Origin: Streptomyces ortus
Lineage (GTDB): Bacteria; Actinomycetota; Actinomycetes; Streptomycetales; Streptomycetaceae
Direction: 5' to 3'
Length of the DNA stretch: 64,000 nucleotides
NCBI RefSeq assembly: GCF_026341275.1
Contig: NZ_JAIFZO010000002.1
Span: 7,594,118 to 7,658,117, forward strand
Made by a program: the position numbers and the translations under genes. The notes under the pieces were generated by a model. The model did not search any database. It saw only the letters and a list, made by a program, of their open reading frames with translations, and was not told the DNA's origin. Below are positions 50,847 to 57,550 of this stretch, in pieces (positions within the stretch are counted from its first letter, which is position 1; the number at the start of each line of letters is the position of its first letter).

Positions 50847-51766
50847 AGGGCCGCCTCCGCGTCGCGGTGGCGGTAGCGGTGGATGACACCCGGACCGCCG
50901 TCCAGCCAGAAGAAGGGGTACGGCTCCGCGCACACCGCGTCGACCCCGGCGCCCAGGAACCACGGCAGTACGGCACTGCCGGTCTGCGCGAACATCACCA
51001 ACTGCTGCCCGCTGTCCAGGACATGGGCCCGCAAGGGCTCGAAGGAGCCGTTGCCGAGGGTCATGCCGGAGGCCAGCACGGCGTCACAGCGGTCGAGCGA
51101 GGCGTACATGTCGGTCGCGACCGGCTCGCCCCACTCCGTCGTACCGCCCTTGAGGTCGCACGGAATGTACGAGATTCCGCGCGAACGCAGCGCCTCCAGA
51201 AGGGAGTTGACGACGCCGACGACGAGCACGGTCCGGCCCGGTACGACGTCCAGCAGTTCGACGACGGCCCGCGCCCGGGCCCGGGACTTCTCCAGGGAAC
51301 TCCCGGCGGGCAGGGGGCAGGGGAGTGCCCCGTACTTCGGTGTGTGCGGGCGCACATGCATCAGATAGGCGTCCAGCGCCGCCACGCGGACCGACGGGAG
51401 CGGGTGCTCCAGCAGCCGTGCGATGTCGGCCCCGGCGCAGTCCTCCACGGCGCCGGACGGCAGCGCGCCGGGCTCGACCGCGCAGGAGCCGACCGCCCGG
51501 CCGAGGCGCAGACTGAGCACCTCGTTGCGGTAGCCGCCGCGGCGACCGTCGTGCCGTACGGCCTGGTTCGTGGTGAACGCCACGGCGACGCGCAGCACGT
51601 GGGGATCCGGACCCAGCTCACCGGCGAGAACCCGCCGCACGAGAGCGTCGTACGAAACCGGTGCCGGTGCCGGTGCCTGTGCCTTTGCCTCTGTCGGTGT
51701 CGGTGCCGGTGTTGATGCCGGCGTGGTTGAGAGCGAGGGTGCGGGTGTGGGTGCCGGTGGCCTCAT
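50843..51766 (-). CDS. DUF4213/DUF364 protein (putative heavy-metal chelation family)
   Basis: Protein of 307 aa. Residues 1-37 are a Pro/Thr/Ala-rich leader from short repeats. The N-terminal half (~40-160) matches DUF4213 and the C-terminal half (~165-300) the Rossmann-like DUF364: RTVLVVGVVNSLLEALRSRG, CDAVLASGMTLGNGSFEPL and FAQTGSAVLPWFLGAGVDAV. Pfam describes the family as putative heavy-metal chelation, but no activity is proven; some neighbours of DUF364 genes are metal transporters. Its ATG overlaps the ATP-grasp stop by 4 bases. Being second in a Zur-box operon supports a metal link. Confidence 0.85.
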   Translation of the reverse strand: MRPPAPTPAPSLSTTPASTPAPTPTEAKAQAPAPAPVSYDALVRRVLAGELGPDPHVLRVAVAFTTNQAVRHDGRRGGYRNEVLSLRLGRAVGSCAVEPGALPSGAVEDCAGADIARLLEHPLPSVRVAALDAYLMHVRPHTPKYGALPCPLPAGSSLEKSRARARAVVELLDVVPGRTVLVVGVVNSLLEALRSRGISYIPCDLKGGTTEWGEPVATDMYASLDRCDAVLASGMTLGNGSFEPLRAHVLDSGQQLVMFAQTGSAVLPWFLGAGVDAVCAEPYPFFWLDGGPGVIHRYRHRDAEAAL

Positions 51767-53019
51767 CGGGTGGTCACCCGCGGTCGCAGCCCGGACAGCA
51801 GTGACTCGACCCGGGCGCGCGCGCCGAGCCCTTCGGTGTCGCCCGCCATCACATGGCCGAGGTATTCGTTGTTGCTGCCCGCGACCCGCACCGCCCGGCC
51901 CGGCTCGGCGAGCTGAACCTCCAACACGGCTTGCGCGGAACGCACTTGACCGGCCCCCTCGATCGACTCCAGCGTCCCCTCGGTGTCCGGCACGAGGAAA
52001 CCGACGGCCGCGCTGCGCAGCCCGGTGGGTCGGGGTCGCAGGTCCGGGGCGCGGTCGAGCGCCACGTCCACGCAGGCGGCGGCCAGGTCGACGCCGGTGA
52101 CGTGACGGACGAGCTCGGTGATGCGGTTGCCGGCCGGGCGCGGGTTGACCTCGACGACGCGGGGCCCGGCGGCGGTCAGCCTGATCTCGGTGTGCGCCAC
52201 GACGGAGTCGAGCCCGAGCGCCTTTATCGCCTGGGCCGCGGTGTCCTGGGCGGCCTCGGCATCGGCCGGGGCGAGGTCGGCGGGGAACATGTGACCGGTC
52301 TCGATGAAGGCGGGCGCCCCGCCTAGGCTCTTGTCGGTCACGCCCACCACGTGCGTCGTACCGGCGAACGACACCGTCTCCACGCTGACCTCGGGCCCGT
52401 CGAGGAGTTCCTCCAGAAGGAACACGGGTGCGCGCAACTGCCCGCGGGCGTTCAGCGGGAAGTCCGCGATGGCCCGGCAGGCCTCGGTCAGCTCGCGCTC
52501 GTCGTCCACGCGCCGCACGAACATGCCCGCGCAGAGGTCGACGGGCTTCACCACCAGCGGGAAGCCCAGTTCCCGGGCGGCCTCCTCGGCCGTGGCCCGG
52601 TCCGGGCAGACGGCGAAACGGGGGCCGGGGACACCTGCCTCGCCGAGGACGCGGCGGGTGATGTCCTTGCGGCACGCGTTCTCCACGGCCTCGGGTGTCG
52701 GCCCGGGGAGCCCCAGCCGGGCGGCGATCCGCGCCACGGTGGGCAGGTAGTAGTCGCAGGAGGTGACCACGCCGTCGAAGCCGAGTGCCTCGTGCAGCCG
52801 CTCCACGACCGGGAGCAAGAGGTCGATGTCGTTCGTCTCGGCGGTCAGTACGTTGCGGGCCGCCAGCAGGGGATGAGCCGTGCCCTCCGGGGCGGAGCGC
52901 AGGTAGTGATGCAGGTCCCGGGTGAGGAAGGTGAACTCGTGGCCGCCCTCCCGGATCGCCCGTGGCAGCAGTCTGCTCATCGACCCGACCCAGCTCTCGA
53001 CCACCAACAGATGAGCCAC
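51763..53019 (-). CDS. ATP-grasp ligase, first gene of the putative metallophore operon
   Basis: ATP-grasp enzyme of 418 aa that should join a carboxylate to an amine through an acyl-phosphate. ATP-binding segments are ELGFPLVVKPVDLCAGMFVRRV (~150-172) and FLLEELLDGPEVSVET; the Mg2+ ligands are in RVVEVNPRPAGNRI (~295). The fold is nearest to dipeptide-forming ligases such as those for dapdiamide or carnosine-like products. The GTG at 53019 follows AAGGGGAG; a longer frame to 53133 would begin inside the promoter. It opens the operon 78 bases below the -10 box and is predicted to be repressed by Zur when zinc is plentiful. Confidence 0.88.
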   Translation of the reverse strand: MAHLLVVESWVGSMSRLLPRAIREGGHEFTFLTRDLHHYLRSAPEGTAHPLLAARNVLTAETNDIDLLLPVVERLHEALGFDGVVTSCDYYLPTVARIAARLGLPGPTPEAVENACRKDITRRVLGEAGVPGPRFAVCPDRATAEEAARELGFPLVVKPVDLCAGMFVRRVDDERELTEACRAIADFPLNARGQLRAPVFLLEELLDGPEVSVETVSFAGTTHVVGVTDKSLGGAPAFIETGHMFPADLAPADAEAAQDTAAQAIKALGLDSVVAHTEIRLTAAGPRVVEVNPRPAGNRITELVRHVTGVDLAAACVDVALDRAPDLRPRPTGLRSAAVGFLVPDTEGTLESIEGAGQVRSAQAVLEVQLAEPGRAVRVAGSNNEYLGHVMAGDTEGLGARARVESLLSGLRPRVTTR

Positions 53020-53104
53020 AACTCCCCTTTCCCGCGCTCCGGTTGAGCGTCCGGGCACGCCGAGGGCACCCCATGGCGGGGTGTGGACGACGTGACCGAC
53101 GCAC

Positions 53105-53133
53105 ACGCTATCGACAATCATTTTCATTGTCAT
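53105..53133 (-). promoter_or_regulatory. Promoter with Zur-like box for the metallophore operon
   Basis: On the minus strand ATGACA (-35, 53128-53133) and TAGCGT (-10, 53105-53110) are separated by exactly 17 bases. On the plus strand, CGACAATCATTTTCA agrees at 13 of 15 positions with the Streptomyces Zur box TGAAAATCATTTTCA, and the surrounding 19 bases (53113-53131) are a near-perfect palindrome GACAATCATTTTCATTGTC. The box fills the -35/-10 spacer, so bound Zur-Zn would block RNA polymerase. It does not resemble the DmdR iron box. Confidence 0.78.
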
Positions 53134-53238
53134 CCGGTGGGCCGCACTTTGTCACGGGGCCGGCTCGGCGCCGCGCCGTTGAACCGGAGGGCGGAGGGAC
53201 CCGTATCCCTTCTCAGTAACGCCCGGAGGGAGAGCAGG

Positions 53239-54111
53239 TTGTCGACACCGTTCGACCCCGAAGAGTCACCGCGTCGTGCGCCGCTGGAACCGACCCATGT
53301 GCTGCGCAAACGACAGCCAGGGTCGTTGGCGGATCTGCTGCGGCAGGTGAAGGAGAGAGAGCGCGAGCCGGAGGAGGGCTACGAGGTCGTCGCCGTACCG
53401 CCCCCGGAGGTCTCCGCGCCGTCCCGGGCGCCGGAAGGCCCCGCGCGGTCCCCGGCACCCGCGGCCCCGGCACGGCCCCCGGCCGCGAAGCGCGACTCGC
53501 AGTCCGGGGCGGTGACGGACCACTCGCAGTCCTGGGCGGCGACGGACGACCCGCAGTCCTGGGTCACGGAGGACGACACGCAGGAACTGCCACCCGTGTC
53601 CGCGGCCGTGGTCGTGGCCCACGGTGAGAGCGGGCCGGAGGTGCGCGAACGCCCGGCCAAGAAGGGGCCGGCCCACGGTCGCAGCACCTTCCTGCGCAGC
53701 ACGGCGCTCGGTGTCGCCGCGACGGTCGCCGCGCTGGGCGGATTCAGCGGCGCCCTGCTGCTGACCTGGGACAACGACGAGGATGCCGCCCAGGCGCGGC
53801 CCCCGGCCGCGTCGTCCGCGCCCCCCGCCTCGGCCCCCGCGCGGGACGGCGTCGGCCCGCAGGGCGCCGACCCCGACGGCCCCGGCACCCTGCGCGAGGG
53901 CGACAGCGGACCCGAGGTCAGCGACCTGCAGGAACGCCTGCTGCGGATCCCCGACGTGTACGCGCAGGGCACGCCCACCGGCGTGTACGACGCCGCGCTG
54001 ACGGCGGCGGTGGCCCGCTTCCAACTCTGGTACGGCATCCGGGGAGACGAGACAGGTGTGTACGGCAACGACACCCGCAACGATCTCGAATCCCGCACCA
54101 GCACTTCGTGA
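53239..54111 (+). CDS. Membrane-anchored peptidoglycan-binding protein
   Basis: Protein of about 290 aa starting at a TTG with GGAGGGAG 6 bases upstream; no ATG or GTG nearby has such a site. The cytoplasmic N-terminal half is disordered and charged, with a Ser/Gln/Trp/Asp repeat (SQSGAVTDHSQSWAATDD) at ~93-115. A transmembrane helix follows (~156-177, LGVAATVAALGGFSGALLLTW), then a linker and a C-terminal PG_binding_1 domain (~217-285, LREGDSGPEVSDLQERLLRI). It should hold the wall-binding domain outside the membrane. It is divergent from the metallophore operon and could share its Zur-box region. Confidence 0.8.
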   Translation: MSTPFDPEESPRRAPLEPTHVLRKRQPGSLADLLRQVKEREREPEEGYEVVAVPPPEVSAPSRAPEGPARSPAPAAPARPPAAKRDSQSGAVTDHSQSWAATDDPQSWVTEDDTQELPPVSAAVVVAHGESGPEVRERPAKKGPAHGRSTFLRSTALGVAATVAALGGFSGALLLTWDNDEDAAQARPPAASSAPPASAPARDGVGPQGADPDGPGTLREGDSGPEVSDLQERLLRIPDVYAQGTPTGVYDAALTAAVARFQLWYGIRGDETGVYGNDTRNDLESRTSTS

Positions 54112-54121
54112 GCGCGTCCGG

Positions 54122-57100
54122 TCACCCGGTGGGCCGGGCCACGAACTCCCAATCCCCGTGCGTCACTTCGTACACGACGAACCCCGGTTCCACCCGCACG
54201 TACTCCGCCCCGCCGGGAGCGCGCACGGCCGAGCGCGCCGCCGCCGGTACATGCACCTCGGCCGTGGACCCCACCGGCACGCCCACCGAGAGCCGTAGCG
54301 AGCCGTCCACCATCGACCAGGCCGCCGAAGCCTCCCCGCGGACGGTCCGGATCGAGGTGCGGGCCCAGTCCACTCCCGTACGGCCGTCGGGGCGCACGGT
54401 GAAGGTCCGGTACCCGGCGTCTCCGGGGCGGAGCCCGGCCACGTTCTCGTACAGCCACTGCACGACCGTGCCCTGGAAGTAGTGGTCCCTGGAGCGTGAG
54501 TCGACCGGCCACATCTCCCACATGGTGTCGGCGCCGTTCTCGAACCAGTAGCCCCAGCTCGGATAGGTGCGCTGAGTGGCGATCGCGTGGGCCACCTCGG
54601 GATGCCCCTGCGCGGACAGCTGCCGCAGCAGGACACTGGTGCCGAGCGCGCCGGTGTTGAGGTGGTTGCCGCGCTCCTCGATGTCGGCGAGCAGCGAGTC
54701 GACGACGGAGGCGCGTGCGCCCGGCGGGACCAGCCCGAAGGCGAGCGGCACGCAGTTGTTCGTCTGCCGGTAGCCGGGATCCTTCGCCGTGCGGTAGTGG
54801 CCGTCGGGACCCAGGAAGGCCGCGTTGAAGGCCTCCTTGAGCCCCGCCGCCGCCCCGCGATAGCGATCGGCGACCGCGGGGTCCTTCAAAAGGTCGGCGA
54901 GTTCGGCCGTGTCGGTGAGCGCCCGGTGCAGATACGCCGTCGCGGTGAGCCGGGTGTCCTCGGGCGGGTTGCCGCCGTACCCGGGCGGCAGATAGTCGCC
55001 GAGCGCGGTCACGGCGAGCCCGTCCCGCAGCCGCGCGATCTCCCAGTCCAGATAGCGCGTGAGCGGCGTCCAGTGGTCGCGGGCCAGCCGCTCGTCCCCG
55101 TACACGCGGTACATCTCCCGCAGCAGGAACGGGTACACGGTCGTCCACTCGGGGGACGGGCCGAGGTCGCCGTACCCCCAGCCGCCGCTCGGCACGATCA
55201 CCGGGAGCTGTCCGTCCGCGTTCTGACTGTCCTTCAGGTCGCCGAGCCACTTGGACAGGAAGCGGTGCACGCCGAGCGCGTACGCCATGACGGGCGCGCC
55301 CAGCTGCGCGTCGCCGGTCCAGCCGTTCTTCTCGTACATCGGCGTGTCCGTCGGGATGCCGTGCAGGTTGTTCAGGAGCGTGCGCCGCATCGCGCGCTCC
55401 AGCTGCTGGTAGAACGGCACGGAGCAGGCGAAGGAACCCGTCGCCTCCACCGGCGTGTGCACGACGCGCCCCAGCAGCTGCGACGGCTCGGGCTTCGTCG
55501 GTACCCCGCTGACCTGCACGTATCGGAATCCCTTGTACGAGAACTTCGGCTCCCACACCTCGTCGGCGCCGCCGCCCGCGCACACGTACTCATCGGTCTG
55601 GAACCGGCCGGGTACGTGCCCGGTCTCGGCGTGCACGCTTCCGTCGGACTTCAGCTTCTCGCCGTGGACCAGGCGTACGGTCGTGCCCGCCGGGGCGCGC
55701 ACGGTCAGCCGCGTCCAGCCGGCCATCGTGCGGCCCATGTCGACCACGTACACGCCCTCGGTCAACTCCTCGACGGCGACCGGGCGTACTGTCTCGACGA
55801 CCCGGATCGGGTCGTGGGGCTGGGCGCGCAGTGTGCCCTTCGGGGCGTCCCGGCGCTGCGTCCGCTGCCAGCCGCTGTCGTCGAAGCCTGGGCGGGTCCA
55901 GTCCTCGGGTGCCTTGCGGGCGTCGTAACTCTCGCCCGCGTAGAGCGAGTTGGAGCGGGTCGGGCCCTCGGTGATGCGCCAGCCGCCGTCCGTGGCGACC
56001 GTGGTGCGGGAGCCGTCGGGGTGGTCGACCTCCAGCTGGCCGAGGAGGCGCGGCTCGTCGTGCCACGGCGGGCGGTGCCAGTTCCAGACGTTCGGTGTCG
56101 TCATGCCGAAGAAGCCGCGGCCCAGGGTCACGCCGATCGCGTTGGCGCCCCGGCGCAGGTGGTCCGTCACATCGTGGACGGCGTACAGGACGGTCTCGTC
56201 GTAGTCGGTGAAGCCGGGGTCGAGGACCTGGCGGCCGACGCGTTCGCCGTTGATCTCGGCGTCGTAGTAGGCGAGTCCGCTGATGTAGAGGCGGGCGCGG
56301 GAGACCGGCTTGGTGAGGGTGAACTCGTGGCGCAGGAGTGGGGCCGGCTGCTCGGGCGCCGCGATCGACACCCCGGAACCCCAGGGCCCCTGCCCGTACG
56401 GGGCGAGCACGGCCGCCCCGGCCCAGGAGGAGTCGTCGAACCCCGTTTGCTGCCAGCCGTGTTGTTCGGTGTCGGCGCTCCGCCATCCCTCGCCCGTGAC
56501 CAACTCCACGGTCCCTGTATCGAGTTCCACGAGCAGCCGTACGAGCAGACCGCCGGGGTTGACCGACGCGTTGCCGCGGTTGGTGGCGAGGGCGGCGACC
56601 ACCAGGCGCCCGGAGCCCGCCGCCCGCACCTCCTCGGTGACGTCGAGGAGATGACCCTGCCGCCAGGCGTCGGTCTGCTCGGCCTGGTGCATCACCTGGA
56701 CCCCGTCGAGATACAGGGTGAAATCGTCGTCGGCCGTCGCCAGCAGCGTGGCTTTTCGGACCTCGGAGCCCGCGGGCGGCGCGGTGAGCGCGCCGCGGAA
56801 CCAACGGGGGCCGTTCGGGGCATCGTCAGAGGTCGCGCCCGGCGACCAGATCCAGGACGCCCCCTCGAACGTCGGCGGCTCGGGCGCGGCGGCGGCACCG
56901 ATCCAGAACCCCTGCCAGGAGTCCTTGGACAACGTTGTCTCCCACCAGCGCGGCGCGCTCCACGCCGACGGCCGGCCCTCGCCGTCCCAGACCCTGACCT
57001 GCCAGAAGTAGCGGGTGCGCGGCTTGAGGGCGGGGCCCTCGTACGCGATTCCCACGCTGCGGTCCGACCCGACCCGGCCGGAGTCCCAGACCGCGCGCTG

Positions 57101-57400
57101 CCCCTCCCGCAGGCCCTGCTCGCTCAGCGCGACTCTCACGCGGTACGCGCTCTGCCGGGCCCCGCGTCCGTCGGCCGCCAACTCCCAGGTCAGCCGGGGC
57201 TGTTCCACCTCCGTGCCGAGCAGTGTCTCGGCGTACTCGACGGTCGTGCGCTCGATGCGCAGCCCGCCGGGCCGGGCCGCGCCGGCGTCCGGCGGAACCG
57301 AAGCGGTGGCAGCGGTGGTGCCGGAGGCGAGGGCGGCGGAGGCGCTCGCTCCGGCTACCGAGGTCCGGAGGAAGACGCGGCGGTTCCAACCCTTGGTCAT
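54122..57400 (-). CDS. Secreted alpha-L-rhamnosidase (GH78)
   Basis: Large exported enzyme (1092 aa) that cleaves terminal alpha-L-rhamnose. The N-terminus has a twin-arginine signal (RRVFLRTSVAGASASAAL). The order follows GH78: an N-terminal fibronectin-like domain (RIERTTVEYAETLLGTEVEQ), a rhamnosidase N domain, a concanavalin-like domain, and an (alpha/alpha)6 barrel with IPTDTPMYEKNGWTGDAQLG holding the acidic catalytic residues, then FENGADTMWEMWPVDSRSRDHY. It is monocistronic. A LacI-type palindrome and a TGCG repeat lie in its leader. The frame stays open upstream to 60073, but that is antisense of the LuxR gene. Confidence 0.93.
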   Translation of the reverse strand: MTKGWNRRVFLRTSVAGASASAALASGTTAATASVPPDAGAARPGGLRIERTTVEYAETLLGTEVEQPRLTWELAADGRGARQSAYRVRVALSEQGLREGQRAVWDSGRVGSDRSVGIAYEGPALKPRTRYFWQVRVWDGEGRPSAWSAPRWWETTLSKDSWQGFWIGAAAAPEPPTFEGASWIWSPGATSDDAPNGPRWFRGALTAPPAGSEVRKATLLATADDDFTLYLDGVQVMHQAEQTDAWRQGHLLDVTEEVRAAGSGRLVVAALATNRGNASVNPGGLLVRLLVELDTGTVELVTGEGWRSADTEQHGWQQTGFDDSSWAGAAVLAPYGQGPWGSGVSIAAPEQPAPLLRHEFTLTKPVSRARLYISGLAYYDAEINGERVGRQVLDPGFTDYDETVLYAVHDVTDHLRRGANAIGVTLGRGFFGMTTPNVWNWHRPPWHDEPRLLGQLEVDHPDGSRTTVATDGGWRITEGPTRSNSLYAGESYDARKAPEDWTRPGFDDSGWQRTQRRDAPKGTLRAQPHDPIRVVETVRPVAVEELTEGVYVVDMGRTMAGWTRLTVRAPAGTTVRLVHGEKLKSDGSVHAETGHVPGRFQTDEYVCAGGGADEVWEPKFSYKGFRYVQVSGVPTKPEPSQLLGRVVHTPVEATGSFACSVPFYQQLERAMRRTLLNNLHGIPTDTPMYEKNGWTGDAQLGAPVMAYALGVHRFLSKWLGDLKDSQNADGQLPVIVPSGGWGYGDLGPSPEWTTVYPFLLREMYRVYGDERLARDHWTPLTRYLDWEIARLRDGLAVTALGDYLPPGYGGNPPEDTRLTATAYLHRALTDTAELADLLKDPAVADRYRGAAAGLKEAFNAAFLGPDGHYRTAKDPGYRQTNNCVPLAFGLVPPGARASVVDSLLADIEERGNHLNTGALGTSVLLRQLSAQGHPEVAHAIATQRTYPSWGYWFENGADTMWEMWPVDSRSRDHYFQGTVVQWLYENVAGLRPGDAGYRTFTVRPDGRTGVDWARTSIRTVRGEASAAWSMVDGSLRLSVGVPVGSTAEVHVPAAARSAVRAPGGAEYVRVEPGFVVYEVTHGDWEFVARPTG

Positions 57401-57415
57401 GTGGAGTCCCTTGGT

Positions 57416-57439
57416 TGCGTGCGTGCGTGCGTGCGTGCG
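57416..57439. repeat. (TGCG)6 tetranucleotide repeat in the rhamnosidase leader
   Basis: Six perfect tandem TGCG units lie 16 bases upstream of the rhamnosidase start codon, between the LacI-type operator and the ribosome site. Length change by slippage would alter leader spacing but not the protein. Confidence 0.85.
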
Positions 57440-57486
57440 GGTGCGGGAGGCAGGGGAGCGTCGGGAGGGAGACGGGTGAGTCCGTT

Positions 57487-57498
57487 TGAAACGTTTCA
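57487..57498. promoter_or_regulatory. LacI-family operator TGAAACGTTTCA
   Basis: Perfect 12-bp palindrome with the central CG typical of LacI/GalR operators. It lies 87 bases before the rhamnosidase start and 53 bases before the divergent LuxR gene. No LacI gene is in the window, so the regulator is encoded elsewhere; it probably responds to rhamnose or a rhamnoside. Confidence 0.72.
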
Positions 57499-57550
57499 TA
57501 AATTCTTGAACGATCCTATGGGCGCCGCTGGGGGGCTTCAAGAGGCGTGC

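Noticed and set aside
41454..53019. Classification as a coelibactin, staphylopine-type or NRPS/NIS siderophore cluster
   Set aside because: No NRPS, IucA/IucC synthetase, opine dehydrogenase or nicotianamine-like synthase is present.
53105..53133. Iron box (DmdR/IdeR type) at the metallophore promoter
   Set aside because: The DmdR consensus TTAGGTTAGGCTAACCTAA does not fit; the sequence matches the Zur box much better.
54587..57550. Very long plus-strand open frame running into the LuxR gene
   Set aside because: It is the antisense of the GH78 gene, with Arg/His/Pro-rich composition and no homology. High GC keeps it open; the LuxR protein starts at 57551.
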